Source: Fidelibacterota bacterium UBA7300 (GTDB lineage: Bacteria; Fidelibacterota; Marinisomatia; Marinisomatales; UBA2128). Taken from it: a stretch of 47,339 bases of DNA. Position 1 is the first letter of the stretch. Each line of letters starts with the position of its first letter. Of the stretch, positions 9,115-17,665 are shown one piece after another. Under the pieces are notes generated by a model. That model searched no databases. It was given only the letters and a program-made list of their open reading frames with translations, and was not told the origin of the DNA. Made by a program: the position numbers and the translations under genes. The stretch is from NCBI GenBank assembly GCA_002471865.1, contig DKQU01000041.1, positions 1 to 47,339 of the forward strand, read 5' to 3'.

Positions 9115-10359
9115 TCAGTTTGGCCATTCCCTGAAAAGCAGAACAGCATTGTGTCCCCCAAATCCGAAGGTATTAGAAAGGGCGACACTTACAGACTTTT
9201 CAACCGCACTGTTAGGAGTATAATTTAGGTCGCATTCCGGATCAGGAGTTTCATAATTAATGGTTGGAGGAATCACGTTTTCTTTAATTGCCATAACCGC
9301 GGCGATGGCTTCAATTCCTCCCGCAGCTCCCAGAAGATGTCCTGTCATGGATTTGGTAGAACTAACATTCAGTTTATAGGCATGCTCACCGAAAAGAGTC
9401 TTAATGGCTTGGCTTTCGTTCTTGTCATTGAAGGGTGTAGAGGTTCCGTGAGCGTTAATGTAATCGACGTCTTCCGGCTCAACGGCACCGTCGTTAACAG
9501 CTCGCTTCATTGCTCTCATAGCGCCTTCTCCGCCAGGAGCTGGTGCTGTGATGTGATAAGCGTCAGCAGTTGCGCCATAGCCGATGAGCTCAGCGTGGAT
9601 TCTAGCTCCTCTTTGTTGAGCATGTTCTAGTTCCTCCAGTATGACTAGGCCTGCTCCTTCTCCCATTACAAACCCGTCACGGTCAGCTTCAAAAGGACGA
9701 GAGGCTTTCTCCGGCTCATCATTTCGTCGGGAAAGTGCTTTCATGTTTGCAAATCCAGCGTAGGCAATGGGTGTGATACACGCTTCCGTACCGCCGGCGA
9801 TTATAATATCGGCATCGCCGTGCTGGATGTGCCTCAGCGCATCACCGATGGCTGTGGTACCTGTGGCGCAGGCCGAAACAACGGCATAGTTGGGACCTTT
9901 AAGTCCCCACTTCATGGATATGTGTCCTGCGGCTATATCGAGAATGTACATTGGGATAAATAGAGGAGATACTCCTCTGGAACCACGTCTGAGAAGTCGT
10001 TTGTTCTGTTCTTCCATCGTGAGCAGTCCGCCCACACCTGAACCTACAACTACACCAAATCTGTCCATGTCAGGAATGCCATCTTCAAGACCTGCATGGC
10101 GAATGGCCTCATCAGCAGCAATGAGAGCATAGATGGAGAAGTTATCGAGTCTTTTGATTTCTTTTTTATCGAGGAAATCTTCTAGATTGAAATCAGTGGG
10201 AATTTCACCACCAATTTTCACGGGACAATCTGAAGTGTCGAATTTCGTTACGGGTACAATACCGCTTTGACCACTCGTCAGATTATTCCAGTATGTATCA
10301 AGGCCAACACCGACAGGGGAAATGACTCCCATGCCGGTGATGACAACGCGTCGACTCAC
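9115..10359 (-). CDS. fabF: 3-oxoacyl-[acyl-carrier-protein] synthase II
   Basis: FabF extends the acyl chain by condensing malonyl-ACP with acyl-ACP. The 414-residue protein has the catalytic triad: Cys164 in VSACATGTTAIG, His in INAHGTSTPFND, and His in STKSMTGHLLGAAGG. It also has the glycine-rich C terminus NTFGFGGHNAVLLF. The gene follows acpP by 6 bases in the operon yceD-rpmF-plsX-fabH-fabD-fabG-acpP-fabF-rnc. No fabZ, fabI or acetyl-CoA carboxylase genes are in the window. Confidence 0.98.
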   Translation of the reverse strand: MSRRVVITGMGVISPVGVGLDTYWNNLTSGQSGIVPVTKFDTSDCPVKIGGEIPTDFNLEDFLDKKEIKRLDNFSIYALIAADEAIRHAGLEDGIPDMDRFGVVVGSGVGGLLTMEEQNKRLLRRGSRGVSPLFIPMYILDIAAGHISMKWGLKGPNYAVVSACATGTTAIGDALRHIQHGDADIIIAGGTEACITPIAYAGFANMKALSRRNDEPEKASRPFEADRDGFVMGEGAGLVILEELEHAQQRGARIHAELIGYGATADAYHITAPAPGGEGAMRAMKRAVNDGAVEPEDVDYINAHGTSTPFNDKNESQAIKTLFGEHAYKLNVSSTKSMTGHLLGAAGGIEAIAAVMAIKENVIPPTINYETPDPECDLNYTPNSAVEKSVSVALSNTFGFGGHNAVLLFREWPN

Positions 10360-10365
10360 GGATTA

Positions 10366-10596
10366 TCAGGCGTGTGTATCGATATATTCTACTGCAGCAC
10401 CGACAGAAGTGAGTTTTTCAGCTTCTTCGTCTGGTATCTCGAGTCCGAATTCTTCTTCTAATTGCATGATCAACTCGACTGTATCGAGTGAATCGGCTCC
10501 GAGGTCGTCAATAAATGATGCTTCTGAGGTGATTTTATCTTCTTCTACACCAAGCTTATCCATTATGACGTCTTTTACTTTGTCGAAATTGGACAT
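10366..10596 (-). CDS. acpP: Acyl carrier protein
   Basis: This 76-residue acidic four-helix protein carries growing acyl chains on a 4'-phosphopantetheine arm. The attachment site is Ser36 in DDLGADSLDTVELIM. A very strong ribosome-binding site (AAGGAGGA, about 6 bases before the ATG) precedes it, in keeping with the high protein amounts needed. It lies between fabG and fabF. Confidence 0.98.
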   Translation of the reverse strand: MSNFDKVKDVIMDKLGVEEDKITSEASFIDDLGADSLDTVELIMQLEEEFGLEIPDEEAEKLTSVGAAVEYIDTHA

Positions 10597-10611
10597 GTTA
10601 TTCCTCCTTGT

Positions 10612-11355
10612 TTAAGTATGTAATCCACCGTTTACTGAAATCACTTGACCGGTGATATAGCCGGCTTCATTAGATGCCAGGAAGAGAGCTGCATGAGCTA
10701 CATCTTCCGATTTTCCAATTGTTCCCATTGGGATTTGGTTTAACAAATCACTCCTCACAGATTCTGATAGCCCTTCAGTCATTTCAGTCTCAATGTAACC
10801 GGGGGCAATTGCATTTACGCTTATGTTCCGGCTGGCTAACTCTTTGGCTGCTGATTTGGTAAGCCCTATAATACCTGCTTTTGATGCAGCGTAATTTGCT
10901 TGACCTGCATTACCGGTTAATCCTACTACGGAAGTGATGTTAATAATTCTCCCTTTACGAGCCTTCATCATGACGGGAGTTACTGCTTTAATACCATTAA
11001 AGCAACCTTTCAGATTTACATCTTGAACTAAATCCCAATCATCTTCCGTCATTCGTAATATAAGTTTATCTTTAGTAATCCCGGCATTGTTAACAAGAAC
11101 ATCGATGCTTCCTAATTCATTTGTTGCCTTCTTAACGCTATTCTGAAAATCTTTCATGTTCGAAACATCAAGTTGTTGAACAATAGCTGTCCCGCCGTTT
11201 TCTTTAATATTATGCACCACAATTTCGAGATCGGCAACTGTCCGGCTGGCACAGACAACTGTCGCACCATTTGTTGCAAAAACTTCTGAAATGGCACGAC
11301 CGATACCTTTTGATGCACCGGTAACAAAGACTACTTTTCCATTTAAATCAGGCAT
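10612..11355 (-). CDS. fabG: 3-oxoacyl-[acyl-carrier-protein] reductase
   Basis: FabG reduces 3-oxoacyl-ACP with NADPH. The 247-residue short-chain dehydrogenase has the nucleotide-binding TGASKGIGRAI, NNAGITKD, the catalytic Ser in INITSVVGLTGN, and YAASKAG. Two ATG codons lie six bases apart. I chose the second (11355) because AAGGA lies 8 bases before it but only 2 before the first. The chosen start overlaps the fabD stop by 8 bases. A longer frame to 11415 exists but overlaps fabD coding sequence and adds residues without family counterpart. Confidence 0.96.
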   Translation of the reverse strand: MPDLNGKVVFVTGASKGIGRAISEVFATNGATVVCASRTVADLEIVVHNIKENGGTAIVQQLDVSNMKDFQNSVKKATNELGSIDVLVNNAGITKDKLILRMTEDDWDLVQDVNLKGCFNGIKAVTPVMMKARKGRIINITSVVGLTGNAGQANYAASKAGIIGLTKSAAKELASRNISVNAIAPGYIETEMTEGLSESVRSDLLNQIPMGTIGKSEDVAHAALFLASNEAGYITGQVISVNGGLHT

Positions 11356-12274
11356 GGGCATATTCCTTGATATCTGTGACTTTAGAGACACCTCGAGTGG
11401 TGATAGATTTGTCAATTCTTTTAACTAGGCCTTGGAGTGTGCGTCCCTGACCTACTTCCACCATTTCACTTATACCTGCATCCCGGATTGCCTCCACCGT
11501 ATCGGTCCAAAGTACCGGGCTGTCTAGTTGTGCAAGAAGGTTTTGTCGGATTTCATCCGGATCTTCCGTCGGCTTTGCTGTTACATTCATTACCACAGGA
11601 AAGTCAAGCTTGTTCAAAGTTTGTAATTGTAAAGTGCCGGCTAGTTTCTCTTTTGCAGGCTCCATGAGAGTGGAATGAAATGCACCACTTACGTTCAGCT
11701 CTATAGCTTTTCGAGCTCCGGCATTTTCTGCCAGTTTCATGGCTTGACTAACTCCATTCACATCCCCGGAAATTACGATTTGATTATGAGAATTAAAATT
11801 GGCTGGTTGAACTATTCCATATGAGGATGCATCCTGGCAGATTTGTTTGATTGTATCCTCATCCAATCCGATAATAGCTGCCATCGTTCCGGGCTGAGTT
11901 GTACCTGCTTCCTTCATTCCTCTGCTTCGAACTTTAACCAATCGCAAGCCCTCTGCAAATGAAAAACAACCTGCTGCTGCTAAAGCTGAATATTCCCCAA
12001 GACTATGTCCCGCTGCCATAGATGGAGATATATCATTCTCCACGAGCAGTTCAGCCAAGATCACGCTGACAACGTAAAGTGCAGGTTGAGTGTATTCAGT
12101 TTGTTTTAATTTCTCTTCGGGACCATTAAAAATCAAGGAAGAGAGAGTCATTTCCATAATTTCATCTGCTTCTTCAAAACGCATCTTACCGATTTGGGTA
12201 TCATAGAAAAGATCAAGTCCCATCCCAACTTGTTGGGATCCTTGACCGGGGAAGATGAATGCTAATTTGTTCAT
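11348..12274 (-). CDS. fabD: Malonyl-CoA:acyl-carrier-protein transacylase
   Basis: FabD moves malonyl groups from CoA to ACP. The 308-residue protein starts with the oxyanion-loop motif FPGQGSQ and has the nucleophile Ser91 in AAGHSLGEYSAL. The SGAFHS segment holds the catalytic His, and the C-terminal GQGRTLQGLVKRI is typical. Its ATG overlaps the fabH stop by 4 bases and its stop overlaps the fabG start, so the three genes are translationally coupled. Confidence 0.97.
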   Translation of the reverse strand: MNKLAFIFPGQGSQQVGMGLDLFYDTQIGKMRFEEADEIMEMTLSSLIFNGPEEKLKQTEYTQPALYVVSVILAELLVENDISPSMAAGHSLGEYSALAAAGCFSFAEGLRLVKVRSRGMKEAGTTQPGTMAAIIGLDEDTIKQICQDASSYGIVQPANFNSHNQIVISGDVNGVSQAMKLAENAGARKAIELNVSGAFHSTLMEPAKEKLAGTLQLQTLNKLDFPVVMNVTAKPTEDPDEIRQNLLAQLDSPVLWTDTVEAIRDAGISEMVEVGQGRTLQGLVKRIDKSITTRGVSKVTDIKEYAHA

Positions 12275-13272
12275 TTAGAGTGTCCCCATCGAATCAAAGT
12301 GCTGCCCCAAGTAAATCCAGCGCCAAACGCTGCTAATAAGATGTAATCACCAGTTTGAATGCGTCCTTCCTCAACTGCTTCAGCAAGACCAATAGGAATT
12401 GTAGCACCGGTTGTATTAGCGTATTTATCAATGTTGATCAAGACTTGATCCGGAGATAAACCAAGGCGATCTACGCTTGCATCAATGATACGCTTATTCG
12501 CCTGATGAGGGATGAAAAGTTTTATGTCCTTTCCGGAAAGATCGTGCTTCTTCAGAATATCTAAAGAAATATCTGCCATCCCCTTTACAGCAACTTTGAA
12601 AACTTTTTTACCATCTTGTTTAATGTAGTGCATGCGTTGTTTAACAGTTTCAACTGTAGCTGGATTCAAGCTACCTCCACCGGGCATACAAAGATGTTTT
12701 CCGCCGCTACCATCCGTGAAAAGGAGGGAGTCAATAATTCCGTCTCCATCCGAGGACGGTTCCAGTAGAACACCGCCCGCCCCATCTCCGAACAAAATAC
12801 ATGTAGTCCTGTCTTCATAATCGAGGATAGAAGTCATAGTGTCAGCGCCCAGGACAAGTACTTTTTTGTATCTTCCTGTTTCGATATAATTAACACCATT
12901 TTCAAGTGCAAATAAGAAACCTGAGCATGCTCCGGATAGATCATACCCCCAAGCATTGGAAGCGCCTATAGCATCCTGAACCAGAGCTGCAGTAGAAGGG
13001 AATAGCATATCAGGTGTGACAGTTCCGATGATAATAACATCTATATCATCTGCAGTAATGGCTCGCTTCAGCAAGATTTCCTCAGCGACTCTAGTACACA
13101 TATCAGCAGTAGCTTGACCATCCTCAACTACTCGCCGCTCTGAAATACCGGTACGAGAGACGATCCATTCATGATTTGTTTCTACCACCTTTTCAAGATC
13201 GTGATTTGTCATCACCTTTTCAGGAAGATACTTTGAGGTTGCAGTAATTGTCGCTCTAATTGGGTTGGGCAT
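12271..13272 (-). CDS. fabH: 3-oxoacyl-[acyl-carrier-protein] synthase III
   Basis: FabH starts chain building by condensing acyl-CoA with malonyl-ACP. The 333-residue thiolase-fold protein has Cys116 in YDLSGACSGFLFALE, His in FIPHQANKRI and Asn in DKYANTTGATIPIG. I place the start at 13272, where the ATG shares bases with the plsX stop codon (TAATG). The upstream extension open to 13404 only reads plsX in another frame. The primer (acetyl or branched acyl-CoA) is not evident. Confidence 0.97.
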   Translation of the reverse strand: MPNPIRATITATSKYLPEKVMTNHDLEKVVETNHEWIVSRTGISERRVVEDGQATADMCTRVAEEILLKRAITADDIDVIIIGTVTPDMLFPSTAALVQDAIGASNAWGYDLSGACSGFLFALENGVNYIETGRYKKVLVLGADTMTSILDYEDRTTCILFGDGAGGVLLEPSSDGDGIIDSLLFTDGSGGKHLCMPGGGSLNPATVETVKQRMHYIKQDGKKVFKVAVKGMADISLDILKKHDLSGKDIKLFIPHQANKRIIDASVDRLGLSPDQVLINIDKYANTTGATIPIGLAEAVEEGRIQTGDYILLAAFGAGFTWGSTLIRWGHSK

Positions 13273-14279
13273 TAATTTTTCTCGATTTGAGCTACGGATA
13301 GCGAAATTCCTGTACGAATAGATTCTACCAAATTTTCTTTGACACTTTGTGCTGTAGATAAAATAGCGTTTTTGATGGCTCTTGCCGGAGATGCTCCGTG
13401 GCAAATCATGCAGATACCTTTAACGCCAAGCAGGAAGCAACCACCGGATTCTTCATATTCGTATTCACGAATTATGTCTGTAAATATATCGTTTAGTGCT
13501 GATTTATCCATGTTTTTCTCTTCAGAGGTGAGTTGACTGGTAACTTCTCCACGGACGTGATGAATCCAACCTTCAGCGAATTTTAGCAGATTGTTTCCAA
13601 CAAAACCGTCGCAGACAACAACATCTATTTTACCCTTAAAGAGATCTCTTGCTTCAACATTCCCTTTAAAATTTGGCAAAACTTTAGAGAGAAGAGAATG
13701 TGCTTTTACATATTCTTCCCGTCCTTTATTGGCTTCTTCGCCGATATTCAGTAAACCTACTTTGGGCTCCTCTATACAATGCATGTGATTCATATATTCT
13801 GAAGCCATGATAGCAAATTGCAAAAGATGATGAGCCTTTACTTCAGTGTTTGCTCCTACATCGCACATGACTAACCCACTTGCGGGAAGATAGACGCTAA
13901 TAGCTGGCCTTCTTACCCCTTTGATTCGACCAAGCAGAAGGAGTGCTGAAGATAGAATTGCTCCTGTGCTGCCTGCGCTAACGAAAGCATCTACTTTACC
14001 TTCCTTTAATAGCTTGATACCCTGAACAAGAGATGAATCCGGAAGTTGTTTTACCACTTGTGAAGGTCGAACAGTGGAATCGACTACTTGGGAAGCAGAG
14101 TGTATTTTGATAAGATTCTTATTCCACCCTAATTTTTCCAGTTCTTTCTGGATTTTTTGTTTCTTTCCGGTGAGAATAATCTGCAGTTTGTCTTTACTTT
14201 CTGCAACTGCCTGAACTGCTCCCTGCACGATTACAGGTGGAGCATGATCTCCGCCCATTGCGTCAACAGCTATTATCAT
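13272..14279 (-). CDS. plsX: Phosphate acyltransferase
   Basis: PlsX converts acyl-ACP to acyl-phosphate, the donor for PlsY in phospholipid synthesis. The 335-residue protein begins MIIAVDAMGGDHAP, the family hallmark, and has SAGSTGAILSSALL, DVGANTEVKAHHLLQFA and VVCDGFVGNNLLKFAEG. It lies between rpmF and fabH, the classical order. Coupling to fabH is direct through a shared stop/start. Confidence 0.97.
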   Translation of the reverse strand: MIIAVDAMGGDHAPPVIVQGAVQAVAESKDKLQIILTGKKQKIQKELEKLGWNKNLIKIHSASQVVDSTVRPSQVVKQLPDSSLVQGIKLLKEGKVDAFVSAGSTGAILSSALLLLGRIKGVRRPAISVYLPASGLVMCDVGANTEVKAHHLLQFAIMASEYMNHMHCIEEPKVGLLNIGEEANKGREEYVKAHSLLSKVLPNFKGNVEARDLFKGKIDVVVCDGFVGNNLLKFAEGWIHHVRGEVTSQLTSEEKNMDKSALNDIFTDIIREYEYEESGGCFLLGVKGICMICHGASPARAIKNAILSTAQSVKENLVESIRTGISLSVAQIEKN

Positions 14280-14290
14280 TCTAGTAGTTT

Positions 14291-14470
14291 TTAATCAGAT
14301 GAAGAAATAACCGGCCGACCCCTATAGTAGCCACAGTTGGGACAGGCACGATGAGGTAATTTTGCCTGGTGACATTGAGGGCAGCTGGACAATTGAGGTG
14401 CTTTTGCTTTCCAATGAGTCCGACGTTTACGTCCTCTTGTTTTTGTCTGTCTTCGTTTTGGTAATGCCAT
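14291..14470 (-). CDS. rpmF: 50S ribosomal protein L32
   Basis: Reading the minus strand from the ATG at 14470 gives a 59-residue protein that begins MALPKRRQTKTRGRKRRTHW, the unmistakable L32 N terminus. It has a four-cysteine zinc knuckle (CPQC, then CPNC 15 residues after the first cysteine pair begins) and ends in PVISSSD. It is easy to miss because it is short and a longer unrelated frame runs across it. It sits between yceD and plsX as in most bacteria; the ATG is one base from the yceD stop. Confidence 0.97.
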   Translation of the reverse strand: MALPKRRQTKTRGRKRRTHWKAKAPQLSSCPQCHQAKLPHRACPNCGYYRGRPVISSSD

Positions 14471-14471
14471 T

Positions 14472-14984
14472 TTAGTTCTCCGTTGTTGATAATTTCATTT
14501 TTGAAAGTGGTTTCCAACGTTCATCACTAAATTTTTCTGAGCAAGCACATTCTTTATTATTTAAGTTAACTCCGCACTGAGGACAAATACCTTTACAATT
14601 TTTCTTACACAGGTTTTTTATATGGTGTTCAATTTCAATTGCATCTCTAATAAATGGAGCCAAATCAACCTCATGTTGGCCTGGATTTAATACGATAAGA
14701 TCTGCGTCATCACTTTCCGAAAGGGGAGAGTCGTGGGAGATAACCACAATTTCAAACTTAGCATTGACGTCTTCTTCATATTCGACTAAACAGCGATCAC
14801 ACGATTTGTGAACTGGAACAGATAGATTTCCAATAACTTTAAAGTCGTCTTTAAAAGGACTAATTGAGAGACGAATTGGAATCGTATCTTGCAGAATATC
14901 GTCTTCGACACCGATATCGTTGGCGTGAGCATTTACGACTCCAGAAGTTCCCATAGCAATCAATTCTGTAGTTTTGAGTTTCAT
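14472..14984 (-). CDS. YceD/DUF177 family protein
   Basis: This is the DUF177 (YceD) protein that almost always precedes rpmF and has been tied to 23S rRNA/ribosome metabolism and envelope lipid supply; its biochemical role is not settled. The 170-residue protein has SVPVHKSCDRCLVEYEED in the middle and a cysteine-rich C-terminal stretch with CxxxCKGICPQCG and a later CAC, probably a zinc site. I chose the ATG at 14984, where homologues begin. The frame is open further upstream to 15083, but that part crosses the predicted terminator and promoter. It is the first gene of the fatty-acid operon. Confidence 0.88.
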   Translation of the reverse strand: MKLKTTELIAMGTSGVVNAHANDIGVEDDILQDTIPIRLSISPFKDDFKVIGNLSVPVHKSCDRCLVEYEEDVNAKFEIVVISHDSPLSESDDADLIVLNPGQHEVDLAPFIRDAIEIEHHIKNLCKKNCKGICPQCGVNLNNKECACSEKFSDERWKPLSKMKLSTTEN

Positions 14985-14992
14985 AACGGTGC

Positions 14993-15023
14993 TGAAATTA
15001 ATTGTTTCACTCCGTACCAACAA
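14993..15023 (-). promoter_or_regulatory. Candidate promoter of the yceD-fab-rnc operon
   Basis: On the minus strand a TTG (15023-15021) is followed after 20 bases by TAATTTCA (15000-14993), a partial match to TTG-N20-TAnnTTTG. It lies between the terminator of the upstream operon and yceD. It would leave only a few leader bases, so it is tentative. Confidence 0.3.
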
Positions 15024-15050
15024 GCAATCACTACGACTTTCAGAATGTGC

Positions 15051-15077
15051 AAAAAAGGGGGCGAAATCACCCCCTTT
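15051..15077 (-). terminator. Rho-independent terminator of the minus-strand operon that starts at 21985
   Basis: On the minus strand the arm AAAGGGGG (15077-15070), an 8-base loop, the arm CCCCCTTT (15061-15054) and a continuing run of T form a textbook intrinsic terminator. It stands 23 bases past the stop of the membrane-protein gene and before yceD, so it separates the two minus-strand operons. Confidence 0.85.
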
Positions 15078-15099
15078 GTACAATCTATTAGATTATTCT

Positions 15100-16335
15100 T
15101 TAGTCCTGTGAACTATTGCCTTCTTCAGAATCAGAAGAAATGTCTGCACTCTCCGAAGATTCTTCATCATCAGAATCATCTCCTTTTTCATCATCATCGT
15201 TATTGACTTCAGCAGACCACTCTTCAGCTTCTTCTTCAGCCTCCAATTCTTCTTCATCTTTACGCTCAAGCAGATTATCATCGTCAGAGCGTTTTTTGAA
15301 AATTACCAAGGCGATTGTCTGGCCAGCTACTTTAACACATAATGCATAAGAGAGGATGGCCCAAAAGATAACAAAAAGAGAAATAGCGATGAACGCTCCA
15401 CCAATATATTCCATTGTACCTTCGGGCTCATATAAGAAGAAATCAGGAGCTTCCCAAGCCAATAGGGTGGCAGGTCCGGCCATAAATGTATCACCTACTA
15501 CCCAGCCAATCATACGAGCTAACTTGTCGCCCATTAGCCAATCCTTGCCAAAGATACAATTTACAAGATTATATCCTTCAGTCATAAAGAAGTAAAAGAC
15601 GACTGTACCGATAGCTACCAAGCTGTAAATCAAGGGGAGATATAGCAGTACTCTCCAAATCTGAGACCAAGTAATTGAATAGGTTTGGAATACAGCTCCC
15701 ATGGTATCTTCCTCCATGGCTCCAACGATAGCGTGAGTGAAGAATGTGGAAATCATGAGAACTACCATTGTATAAACAACGAATACAGATCCTGCGAACC
15801 AGAGAAGATACGGGATTCCAAAGAACAGTTCACCCAGATAAGGAATCTTTCCGATTAGAGCAAAGATGATTGCCATAACGACAAAGAAAGCGGCGATAAT
15901 AATTATGGATAGATGTGTAAAAACAGGTGCATGCCAATGTTTTTTTACAAACTTCCAAGCATCACGAGAAGAGTAAAATTCGTCTCCTTTAAGCTGCTTG
16001 TAAGTAATCCTGGCAACAGCAGTAGCGCCTAGCACCAGACAAATCAGCCCACCTAGAATGCCTATGACTGATAGTAATGTAGCACCCCAACCAGTGGATT
16101 CAATTCCAATTGCTAACGCTTGAAGGGCGACAGGTGGGGGAAAAATACCAAAGATTTCCCATGTGTCTCCAAATGTCATTCCTTGAGCCATCAATGCAAA
16201 ATAAGAAAACAGTCCATAGATAAAGTAACCCACAAAAGTTGCTTGCATCATGGTCCAGATTTTCTTCCCGCTCAGTGCCAGGCGCGGTGCCCGGAAAATG
16301 TCGCGGACGTCGAAGTAAAGATTCATTGGTCCCAT
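15100..16335 (-). CDS. Multi-pass membrane protein with highly acidic C-terminal tail, function unknown
   Basis: I do not recognise a characterised family. The 411-residue protein starts MGPMNLYFDVRDIFRAPRLA, then has about six to seven hydrophobic helices between residues 28 and 345. It ends in a low-complexity tail of about 65 residues (from about 347) that is almost all Asp, Glu and Ser. The ATG at 16335 has an AAGGAGG site 5 bases upstream, so this start is well supported over the ATG nine bases later. It is the last gene of the operon with the SPOR lipoprotein and ndk. The N-terminal amphipathic part and membrane layout resemble permease-like or DUF-type envelope proteins, but no motif decides. 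Confidence 0.75.
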   Translation of the reverse strand: MGPMNLYFDVRDIFRAPRLALSGKKIWTMMQATFVGYFIYGLFSYFALMAQGMTFGDTWEIFGIFPPPVALQALAIGIESTGWGATLLSVIGILGGLICLVLGATAVARITYKQLKGDEFYSSRDAWKFVKKHWHAPVFTHLSIIIIAAFFVVMAIIFALIGKIPYLGELFFGIPYLLWFAGSVFVVYTMVVLMISTFFTHAIVGAMEEDTMGAVFQTYSITWSQIWRVLLYLPLIYSLVAIGTVVFYFFMTEGYNLVNCIFGKDWLMGDKLARMIGWVVGDTFMAGPATLLAWEAPDFFLYEPEGTMEYIGGAFIAISLFVIFWAILSYALCVKVAGQTIALVIFKKRSDDDNLLERKDEEELEAEEEAEEWSAEVNNDDDEKGDDSDDEESSESADISSDSEEGNSSQD

Positions 16336-16355
16336 TTCATCCTCCTTGATCTAGT

Positions 16356-17246
16356 TTATAAATCTTTCCGAACGCGGTCAATCCACGTATCGTAATCGGT
16401 AATCGAACGAATAGCATCTGAGGCATTTCGTGCCTCGGTCATTGTAGAAAAAGTTCCGACTCGAACACGATACCAAACAGCTTCGTTTTCTCCCTGATAG
16501 CCCCTCTGAATATAAACATCGAACCCCAAATCTTCAAGCGTATCGGCTACTGCTTCAGCTCTTTCTATCGTAGGAGATGCCGAAACTTGAATGGTTAAAT
16601 AACTGCTGCTTGAAGCGACAGACGAAGAGATGTTTTTAGGTATATTTACCGCTAATGCCGATTCAGTTGGAGCTTCTATTACTTCATCGGCTATCTTTTC
16701 AACATTTGGCTCGTCCACTGTCCCGACTTCTTCTATAAAATCTACATTTTCAGATATTATTACCGGATCAACAAGCTCAGATGATGAAAGAGATTCAACA
16801 CCTGTCTGTTCTTCCATCGGTTCTGAATCTGAAAATTGAGGTTGTTGCTCATCATCTTTAAATTCTTCGGTTTTTGCTGGCTTAGGAGCAGTTACCTCGA
16901 ACGTATATTTTTTGCTACCAGCAGGTTCTCTACCATCAAATACAACAATCTCGAAAATGTAAGTTCCTGCTTTATCCGGTAAAAAGGTCAGCTCATTTCC
17001 GTCTGAAGTAATTAAGAGATCCGAATAAGTAAGATTACTTTCCTCGGGAAACTCATGTACAATCCAATCATAAGAAGCGTTTTGTACATCGTGAGGCGGT
17101 TGAACCAATATAGAATAATAGTGGTCAACCTTCGCTTCATGTGATATCTCTTTACTGCAAGAAGATAAGGCAATAAAAGAGAAAAGCATTGGGAGGATCC
17201 AATATGATATTTTTCCTGTGATTATTGTTTTCAGGTGATTCATCAT
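16356..17246 (-). CDS. SPOR-domain lipoprotein with PKD-like domain
   Basis: The 296-residue protein has a hydrophobic signal ending in a lipobox (FIALSSC, Cys30), so it should be a lipoprotein. Residues about 55-118 form a beta-rich PKD/Ig-like domain ending in GTYIFEIVVFDG...KYTFEV. A long acidic, low-complexity linker (about 120-215) leads to a C-terminal SPOR domain (about 218-290, YLTIQVSASPTIERAEAVAD, WYRVRVGTF). SPOR domains bind denuded glycan strands at the division septum. The ATG overlaps the ndk stop by 4 bases. A role in septal or envelope organisation is inferred from SPOR. Confidence 0.88.
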   Translation of the reverse strand: MMNHLKTIITGKISYWILPMLFSFIALSSCSKEISHEAKVDHYYSILVQPPHDVQNASYDWIVHEFPEESNLTYSDLLITSDGNELTFLPDKAGTYIFEIVVFDGREPAGSKKYTFEVTAPKPAKTEEFKDDEQQPQFSDSEPMEEQTGVESLSSSELVDPVIISENVDFIEEVGTVDEPNVEKIADEVIEAPTESALAVNIPKNISSSVASSSSYLTIQVSASPTIERAEAVADTLEDLGFDVYIQRGYQGENEAVWYRVRVGTFSTMTEARNASDAIRSITDYDTWIDRVRKDL

Positions 17247-17665
17247 TCGGAGAGAATTTCGTCGGCAGAGAAGAAAAATGCAATCTCTTTTACAGCATTT
17301 TCATCAGAGTCCGATCCATGAACGGCGTTGTTTTGAACAGATTCAGCGTACAACTTTCGTATGGTCCCCTCATCTGCTTCTTCAGGATTGGTGGCGCCAA
17401 TAGTTGCTCGCCAAGCTTCTACAGCGTTTTCCTTCTTCAGTGCAGCTATTATACAAGGTCCAGAAGTCATGAATTCCACTAGATCATTGAAGAAAGGCCG
17501 CTCTTTATGGACAGCATAAAATCTCTGTGCTTCTTCTGTAGTCATGTGAATCTTCTTCATGGCAGCGATATCAAATCCCGCTGAGAGAATGTGATCTATT
17601 ATTTTACCGGTAAATCGTTTACCTACGGCATCCGGTTTAATGATAGCGAGTGTCATATTGCTCAA
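17243..17665 (-). CDS. ndk: Nucleoside diphosphate kinase
   Basis: Ndk transfers the gamma-phosphate between nucleoside triphosphates and diphosphates through a phosphohistidine. The 140-residue protein has TLAIIKPDAVGKR at the start, ERPFF, and the active site NAVHGSDS with His116. The start is probably the TTG at 17665: AAAGGAG lies 6 bases before it and it overlaps the sucD stop (TTGA). An ATG at 17656 is the alternative and is 15 bases from that site. Placement directly after sucCD suggests balancing of GTP and ATP made by succinyl-CoA ligase. Confidence 0.97.
   Translation of the reverse strand: MSNMTLAIIKPDAVGKRFTGKIIDHILSAGFDIAAMKKIHMTTEEAQRFYAVHKERPFFNDLVEFMTSGPCIIAALKKENAVEAWRATIGATNPEEADEGTIRKLYAESVQNNAVHGSDSDENAVKEIAFFFSADEILSE

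Noticed and set aside
14281..14517. 78-residue frame overlapping rpmF
   Set aside because: It is rpmF read out of frame; the L32 frame explains the sequence.
15103..15290. Short tandem repeat array
   Set aside because: The repetitive look comes from Asp/Glu/Ser codons of the acidic protein tail; units are irregular.
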